A stretch of DNA of 64,000 nt from Branchinecta lynchi (lineage: Eukaryota; Arthropoda; Branchiopoda; Anostraca; Branchinectidae). Position numbers and translations under genes: made by a program. This document shows positions 10,301 through 22,300 of this stretch, piece by piece. The stretch's first letter is position 1. Each line of letters begins with the position of its first letter. The stretch lies in assembly GCA_023053575.1 (NCBI GenBank), contig JAKZAP010000017.1:2177501-2241500 (forward strand), in the 5' to 3' direction. Below the pieces are notes generated by a model that searched no databases, was not told the origin of the DNA, and saw only the letters and a program-made list of their open reading frames with translations.

Positions 10301-13300
10301 TGTACTTTCTGGTTGTGATGAGTACTTTAAGGAATGTGGTTGGCTCTATAAAAGAATTTATGAACCAATCTTTTCCTTCCTTGACTACCTACTTAGGCTA
10401 ACTGGTACATATATTTAGCCACAGCAAGTGCATGAAAATGGCAAAGTTCGAAGCACGAACGTTCAAATAAGCATACCTCTATTGCACTCCCAGAGTGTCT
10501 GATGGGGAAATTGACTTTTTCCAAGTTAAATATGCCTGCCAAGTATCATTCTTAGCACACTCTACAAATATAAAAAAAAGATTGGTCGCCACTGAATTAC
10601 CTTCACCAGAAGCAAAATATACTGAAGCTGACTCAAGTTTTGGGCGATATTCGATACCGATAACGATATATCCATGTATCGGACAAAATATCGATATCGA
10701 AAGTAAATATCGATATCGATAACGATATTTGTTCATTCGTAAAGATTGCAATTAATCCAACATAACCCACACTTATATATACGAAATTGGAGCAATGTGT
10801 ATTCCGCAATTCCTTTCTTATTTATCCGGAGTTCGAGATGATCCAGTATGCGATATATCGGATATCGATCGATCGATATATCGCACCAAATATCGATATC
10901 GAAACGTAAATATCGATATCGAAAACGATATTTGTTCATCGTAATTATTGTAAATAATCCGAACTAACCTACACTTATATATCCGAAATTGGACAATATG
11001 TTTTCCCTAATTCATTTCTCATTTATTCTGAGTTTGAAATGATCCAAGATGCTATTTAATGAAAATTTGGTTCTTAGATTTTGGCGAAACGAAGCATGGT
11101 AAGCAAATATCAATATCGATATATCGATTATCGAATATCGAAAGTGAAAATATCGATATATCGATTGTTGAATATCGAAAGCGGAAATATCGATATATCG
11201 ATTATCTAATATCGAAAGTGAAAATATCGATATATCGAAAAATCCAAGTATCGACAAGCACCAGTACCAAACCATGGTTGACCACTTTGCGCATTTGGTC
11301 AACAGCATCTCCTCATATCTAGTTCAGCTTCTTCTTCGGTTGCATGTTTTCAATAATTCTTTCATTCAAGTACCTTCGTTATTGGGCGCCAGATACCAGA
11401 TACCAGATGGCGAAGAGTAATCTGCAGAAAATTTGTCCGTGGCCGGAAAAATTGTCGCCGGTGCCGTGCGGTGCCGTGCGGTGCCGTGCGGTGCCGTGCC
11501 GGTGCCGCGGTGTTGCGCCGTTGCCGTGCTTTTGCCGTGCCGGTGCCGCGGTGCCGTGCCGGTGCCGCGGTGCCGTGCCGGTGCCGTGCCGGTGCCGCGG
11601 TGCCGTGCCGGTGCCGTGCCGGTGCCGCGGTGCCGTGCCGGTGCCGTGTCGGTGCCGTGTCGAGGTGTACACCGGTGGCGGAGAGTGAGCAACCCCTCGA
11701 CGATTGTATTTCCCTCGATTGGCTACAATTTTAGAGTAACCAATCTGGATTTTCACACTGGCATCCCGGACAGCGCGCTCACGCAGAGTTTTAAGATTTT
11801 TTGTAAGTGTAATACCCAACCACCGGATTGAGTCTACATGAGGGATAGAGAAATTTTGAAAACTTAGAGGTCTAGTAGAAGAAGGAACGTTGAAAGAAAG
11901 ATACTCGCATTTATCAGCATTAAGCGAAAGACCGATATTAGAAAAAGAGGAAGAAACTTTATGAACCATCTGCGAAAGACTGAGTTTAGACCGGCTAATT
12001 AGAAGAATGTCATCAGCATAAGCAAGGTAGCAGATATCACTCAAACCAACAAAACACATAGAAGAAATATTCTCAAGAATACCAGAAATACAAAATTTAA
12101 AAATACTAGGAGATAACACTCCACCCTGCCGTACGCCCCGACGAACAAAAACATTAGAAGATGAAAAGGCACCATTAGTTTTAATCCGAAGATAGGAGTT
12201 ACCATACCAAAACTTTAGAAGAAAAATAACAGAAAGGTTAATACCATGATTATAAAGAGAGTAAAGAGCTTGACTATGTACAACACTATCGAAAGCCTTG
12301 GAAAGATCAAGAGCACAAATATGAAGACCATAACCTTTAGCCGAAGCATCTTTAAGAAGGGAAGCAAGAGCACGGTGAGCGTGCTGGCAACCAATGCCAG
12401 CCTGAAAACCAAACTGATTCTCCCCAAAATTAGCATTAATGCTTATGAAAGGTAGTAAAAAATTAATCTGCAACTCGTAGCACAGACGCACCAAAGACAC
12501 AACTCAAGAAACCGCACGTAAAATCTACGGAGCGGTATCTCAAGTCATTTGTTCCCTATTTTGTGAAGTTTTTTAACGGATCGGAATTATGAATTTTAAA
12601 TTGACATGTTTTGTAAATACGTTTGTTATTGGATTGTATTTTAAAATTTTAAAATTGTAATATATATGTGATTTGTATGACTATGCCGACCATGTATGAC
12701 GATCCACCACTATTTTTGTTAAAAGATATCATGAAAATAAACGAATTTGAATTTGAACTATCTCGTTGTGCGTCATTGTGCACATCCCCATGTCAATTCA
12801 GTTCATTTATTTTTCCCAAACACTTTTCGAAATAAAATGGCACTGAAATTGTCAGACATGAATGCTAAAAGGGTCATGAAAGGACCTGTTGTGTCATTGC
12901 AACCTACTTCCATAACTGCATTCGATAATTCTTAAGCTTTAGACTCAAATTTCATATGTTACATTCTAAGGCGACGAATAACTCACTAATCTTTGCACTT
13001 GCCACGACTCACTATCCATGCGCATTATGCTCCCGATGAGTGTTCGCGTATCAAGCTATTAACGCGTAAACCGGCTATCTGAATTCTGCTTAGTTTTCGC
13101 TAGAAGTCAATGGACCTGGGAAAAGGCTTAGAACAGCCAAAGCCGAGGATAATTAGTGAAAAGCAGAGCCAAGTTTTACAGTACTCAAATAGTTCTGAAC
13201 ACTCGAACCTAAACAGTAAATCGTGCGAGTTGTGCTTTAATTGATGGATAATGTCTGGTCAAACAGAGTAAAAAGGACGGCTGAAATACCAATTGAACGA

Positions 13301-16300
13301 TTTCAAATATTCCGCTGGGTTGCATGAACCGAAGGTAGATTGTCGGTAATCTTCGCCGACTGCAGGGCAGCGAGGTCATGGCGGGGCAACCGCTTGCCCC
13401 ATAGGTTATCGATACAAAGAGAGGACGGATATCGCGGAGTAATACGTGATCCAAAAGGGATTTCCAGGAGGAATTTTTCGCGCAGGTTTTGTCGACGGAC
13501 AGCTACAGCTCGGTACAGGTACTACAGGTACAGCCCTATTAGGATCAAAGTCTCGAGAAGCTCCAACTCCAAAGACTGTCTTGCAGACGCCACGACCTAA
13601 CCATGAGCGCCATGAGTTTTGGTAAAAAAAAAAAAGTAGCACCGAAACCTTCTCCCACCTGAGGCGCCGCAGCCAAGATATGCAACAAGGCACAAAAACA
13701 AGTTTGTGCCTTGCAAAGCGTTAGCGTCTTCCTGATACAGGCGCTCGATCAGGCAGTAATTTTGTACATTACATGAACATTTAGGCCTAAATAGAGAGTG
13801 ACCAATTGCAATGAAATCGCTAGTTAATATGACTATGTAATAAAATTGTATGTTTATTTATTTATGTGCGGTTATATTAGAGCGGCCATGAGTGGCAAGG
13901 GATTGTTTTCTGACATTTTGTGATTGATGAGTGTGATTTTTCCCTCTGTGATCTTCCTTTTCTTTTTCTTTGTTGTGTGATCTTTTTTCTGTGTTTTTCT
14001 ACTTTTTTTTTTTTTTTATACTCCATCATTTTCTCTTTCCTGTACGATGGGTGAAAAATAAACATTACATTTTGTGTGTAGCTGTTTACACAGCAAATAA
14101 ACGTTATCTTAAAAAGTATTAAATTGGAAACCCTTCATCAAGTTCATGCCAGGGAACCTAGGCTCGTTTGATGTAATTACCAAGAGGGTGTTCCACAGTA
14201 GTTACTGCGCATGACGTCACAAATCTTGGCTTCTTGGCGTCAATGCTGGGACACATTTTTCTATTTTCGCCAAAACATCACTCCGCGGGGTAATCCAGCC
14301 AATCAAGTTACAGTGATCCATATAGTTACCACGCTTACTACGCTCCCGAACATGGTACGCATAGTTACTATTTTGATAAGGTTCGAAGAGTCAGCGTAGT
14401 AACTTTTCTTGAGGTGGGAACTGAAACAATAACTAATAGTTACTGTTGTTTTTTTTGTGGGTTTTTTAGCGCTCGTAGTGATAGCCTGCCCCTGGGAATT
14501 CGGAGAAAATATGTTGGAAATGTTAAGGGGCGGTCTAGTGGTCCTTACCTGTGCCTAGTGTGTGGTTACTGATGTTAGAAGGGTGGAACACGCTCTAACG
14601 TTCTGTACTGAATACCGACATTTTCTTTGTTTTTAGCTTTTCTGAAGGTGACTGGGACTCCGTGACCTACTACTACCGAACAGATCGGCTTGCCCAAACC
14701 TTCCTTCAGAACTACGATTTCAGTGACGTAGTAGCTCTTCAAGTGCCCACCCACTCTGGCACTGATTGGCCAATCAGCAGCCAAGCACTGGATCAGCTGA
14801 TCGCTGATCTGAATTCTAATAAGACAATTGAAGTGACACTTCAATGGAAAGTAAATAGGGATAGTAACAGTGACGATGTGAAAGAAGATGCGATTGACAA
14901 ACGAGTGTTGGAAATTGAGGCGTTTGAGGATGGAAATAGAAACGAGGTAAGAGGCGACATTACTGTCATCTCTCCATGTCCCAAAGCATAACTGGGACAT
15001 GCATAAGTGTTTAGTGCAGAGGCGCTTATACTAGCCGAAATGCTGTTGTTGTTTGTTGTTCTGTTTTTTTTTGGGGGGGGGCAAGGTATTTACCGACTGG
15101 CTGCTCATTTTTACCGACTGTTTTTGTGGAAATCAACTGTTTTCAAGAAGAAAACGACAGTTTTGACGAAGAATCGACCGATTTTCAGAAAAACTTACTG
15201 TTTTCGTGAAAAAAATCATCTGTGTTGACGAAATTCAGCCCCCCCCCCCCCCGCATACTTCCTGGTTTGTGTAAGCGGAGTGCCTACGACTTTTTAGCGC
15301 ACTTCAGCCGAGCCATGTTTTGCCAGTCACGCAAAGCAAACTTCGCCAAAGGCTTTAAGCTACTTAAAGAGTTAAGGTCAACTCTTTCACACAAAGGACA
15401 TGAGAAGCTACTAATTTTTTATGTCACTTGCTTCCGGCCAAGTCACTTTTCCGTCGGTCGGTCGGTTAGTCCGGTGTTTGCTAGTTAGGGTACTTCCAGA
15501 TGTGCTAGGACGATGAAACTTGGCAGGCGTATTAGTGACCCGACCAAACTAACTTGGAAATAGTCACTTGCCCGATCCGACATCGTGAAGGGGGGGGGGG
15601 GAAGAAGAGGAGCCGAAATCCGGAATTTAGTGACATGCATAACTTTCGAACGGATGATCGGAACTTAATGAAACTTGATATTTGGAAAGACTGTCCCGTT
15701 TCAAGCGCGGACCGAATCCGATGAATGTGGGGGGAACCGGAATTCGTATAACTCGCTTACAGTCGCAGCGATCGGGAGGAACAAATACAAGCCGTAGGTA
15801 CATCATTGACAGAACAGGACCGGATTCATGCACTGTGTGGGGAGTTGGAGGGGGGTTCCAGAATTCCGGTGATACGAAGTTAAGTTACTTCCAGGTGGGC
15901 TAGGGCAATGAAACTTGGTAGGCGAGTCAGGGATCCGACCAGATCATCCTGGAAATAGTCAACTTCCTGATCCGACCACCGTGGGGGAGTGGAGGGAGGG
16001 GAAACCGGAATTTTAAGGAATGTATAACTTTTGAATCAGTGGTCGGATCTTAAAGAAACTTGGTATTTGGAAAGACCTGGTGTCTCGGATGTCCCATTTT
16101 AAGACCAGACTGGTTCCGATAAATGTGTGGGGGGGGGGAATCTTCTGACACGCTTAGAGTGGAGCGATTGGGATGAAATTTGGTGGGAAGAACAAGGACA
16201 AGAATTAGATGCATCAGTGACAAAACCGGACCGGGTTCGGGCACTGTGAGGGGAGTTGGTGGGGAAGGGGTGGGGGGTCCGCAATTCCGATGACCGCAAA

Positions 16301-19300
16301 TTAAGGTACTTCTAGATGTGCTAGGGCGATGAAACTTGGCTTGAACGTTAGAAATTTGACAAGATTGGCTTAGAGATTTGCTCCGGCCATCTCTTTAAGT
16401 GCTAATCCTAACATAAAGTACAAAAAATACTGTTAAGTAAAGTATACATTATAATCAAATTAATTCTTAGAACCTTAAAGTGCGTTTCTTAACCGAAAAG
16501 TAAAAAAAAATACTTTAACCAAACGATATATATTCATGATTCCCAAGTGGCCATGATCATTTTTGCCTCAAGGGTTTTGCTTGCAAGTGAATTTTTTAAA
16601 GTACAAAGAATAATTTTGAGCAAAGTAGACGTTTTCATGATTCCAATGAGCTTATCATCATTTGTGCTTCAAGAGTGTTCATTACAGCGCCCTTAAAGGG
16701 CGCATCATCACGGCCAAATGCACAAATAAAATAGTTTTAACGAACCATATATTCCCGCAATTTCTAAGGACCATCGATCAATCTTATCTCAATGGTTTTG
16801 CTTACAAATGATTACAGTAAACCCACGAATTGACGAATTCCTTACTTTATACTCTGACCCAGCCTTGCAAGTGCCATATGAGCTTCCAGCTCTTTTTTCT
16901 TTTTTTTTGGAAGACAATAGTAGGCTACAAAACGACACAATGGCGAAAGGCGGGAATTTCAGAAGCTTAAAATTCCAATGCATACCTAGGGATGATAAGC
17001 AAGAGGGGTCCTTCAAGATTCTAGTCTTATCTATAAATATTCTTTGAGCCCAAGCTGACTTTGAAACATTTATTCAAACAATGTTTACAACGGATACGTC
17101 AGCTATGATTCTTCATCAGCGATATTTCGGCCCTTCTTGGCAAGGGTCCTCGTCAGGCTGTCAATCCTCTGGTTCAACTTCGGGGAAGGAAACAAACCTA
17201 TAAAATATCGCTGATGAAGATATCATAGCTGACGTATCCGTTGTAAACATTTTTAGTCTTATCTGTTGAAGATTCTAGTATTTTCTCGTCAAGTAGAGCG
17301 TTTTCCCTAATGATTCCAGTATTTCTAGTTAAGATTCGTTTGTTCTTCCCTTAGAGATAGTCGGAGTCGGAATTATAGAACGAGTAAAGGAGAAAGCTTG
17401 AGATTTTGTCATTATTTTACCATCAGATCTGTATCTATTTATAGGTACGAGAGAAGCTTGTAGCTCTGTTGCGTAACTCCACCCTCGGAACTCAGTCGGT
17501 TGAAGTGCCCAGTATGTTTCCGAAGTTCATCAAAGTCCTCAACAAGGGGTCAGCAGGCATGGCATGGCAGCTGCTCGGAGGTAAAACCTTCTGCGCTCTT
17601 TTTAAAGCACTACTCTTACTAGAAATGATCTGTCCACGATGAAATTTCTCAGAAATATCGTTTTCGAAAATCAGTAGCTGCGTTTTTGAAGATACCATGG
17701 TATCCGATACCACGGTCTAAAGTCATTTTTGCAGTTATCGTGGTATCTGATACCACGGTCAAAATATCTGGCCAGTTAGTGTGTTATCTGATATTCAGAT
17801 ACTATGGTCCGACCGTGGTAACTGGTCGTGGTATCTTAAAAGTTTCTCACTTTCATCAAGTTTTGTCAGATTGGTGAGAAAGAAGTTTACCACTTAGTGA
17901 TGTGACTGAATATCTGTTTTTCTTTCGGGATGACTCCGAAAACTGCAGTTTCGGCAATTGTCGTTTTTGCAGAGCACCGTAAATCAGATACCACGGTAAC
18001 TGCAAAAACGACTAATTGCAGATCCAGTTACCGTGGTAACAGATACCATGGTTTCCTTCCAATTACCTTACACGCAAAATTAGCGATTTTCTTATTATCC
18101 CTTATCAACTACCTGAAAAGAGAATGTGTCGTGGTTAAAGAATAGAAAACCAGTAAAAACAAAGGAAGTAAAACATAAACAGATGCCTGATCATATAACG
18201 TGTTTTCCCAAATGAAAAACAATATTTGAAGCTCCTCATGTCCTTAAGTGTGAAAGAGCATTCGCCAAGCCTTAAAGGATCTGTCTTACCTATAATACTA
18301 ACGCATCCTACTTCCATAATCAGTCTATTTGTTGTTAAACCTGGATACCCCAATTTTGTACGGTACATTCTAACCCCTCTGAAGAAACCGCGTTCATTCT
18401 CACTTGCCGTGTTTTGGCAACGGCACTTTTTGTCAGTAAATCATTAAGTATTGTCTGTAAAATCTGGGCTTGCCCCCCCCCCCCCTCCCCCCACACACGA
18501 CAATAGGCTAGTTTCGCCACTGAACTTAAGGTATGGTATTTGTAAAAATAAGCAGGAAGTAAAGAATCCAGACATGAAGATTTAGGTGATTTGAAAATGA
18601 AGTTAGACCTTCGATGTGTATCACGGTGTTGTCGGTTGTCTGCGAGAACTTTTTCCATCAGAAAATGGTTATGTAAATCGTTTCCTTGTTTTCGCTATAA
18701 GTCAATGATTCTCGGAAAAGCCTCAAAACAGCCAAAACCGTGGGTTCTATGTTGAAAGAACAGCCTAGTTTTAAAGTATTCAAATATTTTAAAATACTGC
18801 AAGTTGAAGAGTAAATAGTGTGCGGGGGCCTTGAAAGTTTTTGGCATTTTGTGATTGTGGGAATCGGCTCGGCCGAAAAAACGCTAAAAAGTTAAAGGTA
18901 CAGGAGCAATTAATTGAAATAAGCGGGGATTCCAGAAGCTTGCAATTTCATAAGGGAACTAGGGTAATATAAAAGAGAATAAAAAAGAGGTGTCATTGCA
19001 ACATACGACCCATCTTACTTTTTGTCCCGAGTACAGAAATTGGTTGTCATAAATTGTTATTATTACTACACTCACATTACACGCCTAAACAATTTTTCAG
19101 CATAAGCTTTTACCATCTGTGACTTTTCCTTCAAGAGAGCAGTGAAGGGTCAAAGTATTTATAAATCAAGTTTGGTGATGTCTTCTTCCAGGTTTTTTTA
19201 TTCCTTTTTGTCCTTTTTCCTTGTTGCATTTTGATTTTGCTTCCTCTCCTTTGTTAATTTATATATTAGTAGGAAAATCCACTGGTTCTGTTTTTGTTTC

Positions 19301-22300
19301 CTTTCTTGTTTCCTCTTTTTTTTTATATAAATCTATAAACTCCTTGAGCATAAGCTGACATAGCTCAAATATATACATATATTCAAACAATGGCTAAACA
19401 CGGATAGTCAGCTACGATGCTTCAGCAGCCTGACGACGACCTCTGGCTGGCAGGCCGAAAGATCGCTGCAAATATATCGTAGCTGACTACCCATTTTTAG
19501 CCATTGTTAGAATGCAACTCCAGTAAATCTGTCGATTCTGCTTTTTGGTGGGATTCCAAAATGTAAGTGTACCTATGACTTCCGTCCGTCCGTCCGTAAG
19601 CGCGATAACTCTCGAAGGGAACGAGATATTTTAATGAAACTTGGTTTGAGGATTCTTTGGGTGAAGGGACAGGTCGAGTTCGTAGATTGGCTCTGTAGTC
19701 TTACACTAAGTGGTGGCGGAGGGGTCCAGATTGAGGGGCGCTACAAATATTTTTTAACAGCTGCTCATTTGGTAGCCAATTTAGAGATAATAAAGCATCT
19801 ATGTATATGAACATTATTTTTTCGCCGGACAAATAGTTCGCACGGAATCCGGCCGAAACCGGTTATTTGGAAGAAATTGATCAGTTTCGTCAATGTAGAT
19901 ATGACATATAGGGATTAACACACATGTTGAATGCATATCTAAACTTGATCTTCTCTGATGATTCGTCATGATGATAAATGATATTGCAGTAGATCAGGAA
20001 AACCGTAGGAAGTATGTAGACGATTCGAGTATTGCTGAAATCCCTCATCGTTCCCAAATGAGTAATGCTTTAGCTAATAATTCAAGAGGTGGCAGATTGT
20101 TGTGTCCGATCACGCGATTAACACCGATAACACAAAATATAGTTTTATTGGGAAACTAGTTGGAGAGAGTATTCATCCTTGAACTCAACTGCTTACAATG
20201 ATGATAAACAATAGACACAAGACGACCCCCGCTAGGTGGCGGACCATAGTACTAATTTACACCGCTAGGTAATGCTCGTAATAACATATACAACACCTTC
20301 CCCGACGTAAATAAATACTGGGATCATCAATTGATCAACTACGGTATCGAATTGGCGGTCTACGCACTCTGGATGGATTGCGACGAACGTTACTAGTGCT
20401 CTCATCAACAATGCTTTCATTTTGCTGCTGTTCCTGTAAATTCGAACGCTGCTCTACCACATTCGGACTCTGCTCTACCACATTCGGACACTGATTCGTC
20501 ACATTCATTCCAGTTATCCAATCATCCGGATCATCTTCATTCGAGTCTACTTTACTTCTGCGCATTTGGTTAACATGTCGTTTCCACCGTTGATCACCCA
20601 CCTGCACTATGTACACTACACTTGATTTACATTCAAACACCGTTCCACACACCCAAACATTTGTTCTGTAATCCGTAACTGCCACCTTCTCCCCCGCCAC
20701 GAAACTTCGGACACGCTTAACTGGTTCATTTTCATTATTTTTAAGCCGATCCGCCTCCGTGACATTTGGTTTAATCAAATCAAGTCGCGTACGCAATGCA
20801 CGACCCAAAAATATTTCCGCTGGAGATTTTCCTGTACTAATATTGACACTACTGCGATTTGACAACAAAAACCTACTGAGTACTAAATCCTTTTTCTCCG
20901 GCTCATTCATCAACAACGCGCTCATCTTTTGTTTAAATGTCCGGACATATCTTTCGACTTGCCCATTTGACTGTGGGCAATATGGCGGTGACGTCACGTG
21001 CTTGATCCCGTTACATTCTAAAAACTGCGAAAACTCCCCCGCTGTAAACTGTGGACCATTATCACTGACCAATACCTTTGGTAAACCATACCTTGCAAAT
21101 ATGCCCCTTAACACGCAAAATCGTTTTTTATGGCACTTGAGCTTACTCAAGTGCCATATAGCGATTGTTATTTCTGTCCGTCAGTCGGTCTGTCGGTCTG
21201 TCGTTCCCGGTTTTGCTAGTTCGGGCACTTCCAGATAAGCTAGGACGATGAAACTTGGCAAGCATATCAGGAACTGGACCAGATTAAATTAGAAATTGTC
21301 GCTTCCTCGATCCGACCATCTGGAGGGGAGTGGAGGGAGGGGGAATCCTGAAAAAATAGGAAAAATGAGATATTTTTAGCTTACGAACGGGTGATCGGAT
21401 CTTAGTGAAACTTAATACATGGAAGGACTTCGTGTCTCAGACCCTCCATTTTAAATCCAGACCGGATCCGGTGACACTGGGGGGAGTTAGAGGGGGAAAC
21501 CGGAAATCTTGGAAAACACTTAGAGTGGAGGGATCCGAATGAAACTTGGTGGAAAGTACAAGCAAAAGTCCTAGATACGTGACTGATATAACCGGAACGG
21601 ATCCGCTCACTTTGGGGGAGTTGGGGGGGGGGGGGGAGAAGTCCGAATTTGTAGTGACCCCGCGAGTTCCGTGCTTCCTGATGTGCTGGGACGATGGAAA
21701 TTGACAGGCAAGTCTGGGACCCGACCAGCTTAAATAGGAAATCATCAATTCCCCGATTCGACCATCTGGGGGGGGGGGGGGGAGTGGAGGGAGGGTGAAG
21801 CCAAAATTTGAGGTATTTTTGGCTTGCGAACGGGTGATCGGATCTTGATGAAAATTGATCTTTAGGATGACCTCGTGTCTCAGACACCTCACTTTAAATC
21901 CGGGCCGGATCCGATGACACTGGGGGGAGTTGGAGGAGGGAACCGGAAATTTTGAGAAACGCTTAAAGTGGAGGGATCGGGATGAAACTTGGTGGGAAAA
22001 ACAACCACAGGTCCTAGAAACGTCATTGACATAACCGGACCGGATCAGGGCACTGTGGGGGAGTTGGGGTGGGGAACCGGAAATTTTGAGAAACGCTTAA
22101 AGTGGAGGGATCGGGATGAAACTTGGTGGGAAAAACAAGCACAGGTCCTAGACACGTCATTGACATAACCGGACCGGATCAGGGCACTGTGGGGGAGTTG
22201 GGATGGGGGTCCGGATTTCTAGCGATCCCGCGAGTTCGGCATACTTCCTGGTGTCCTAGGGCGATGAAACTTGGCAGGTATGTCAAGGATCCGAACAGAT

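Noticed and set aside
11366..11831. ORFs on both strands across the second minisatellite
   Set aside because: Same low-complexity origin; only the part of the minus-strand ORF beyond 11680 is reverse transcriptase.
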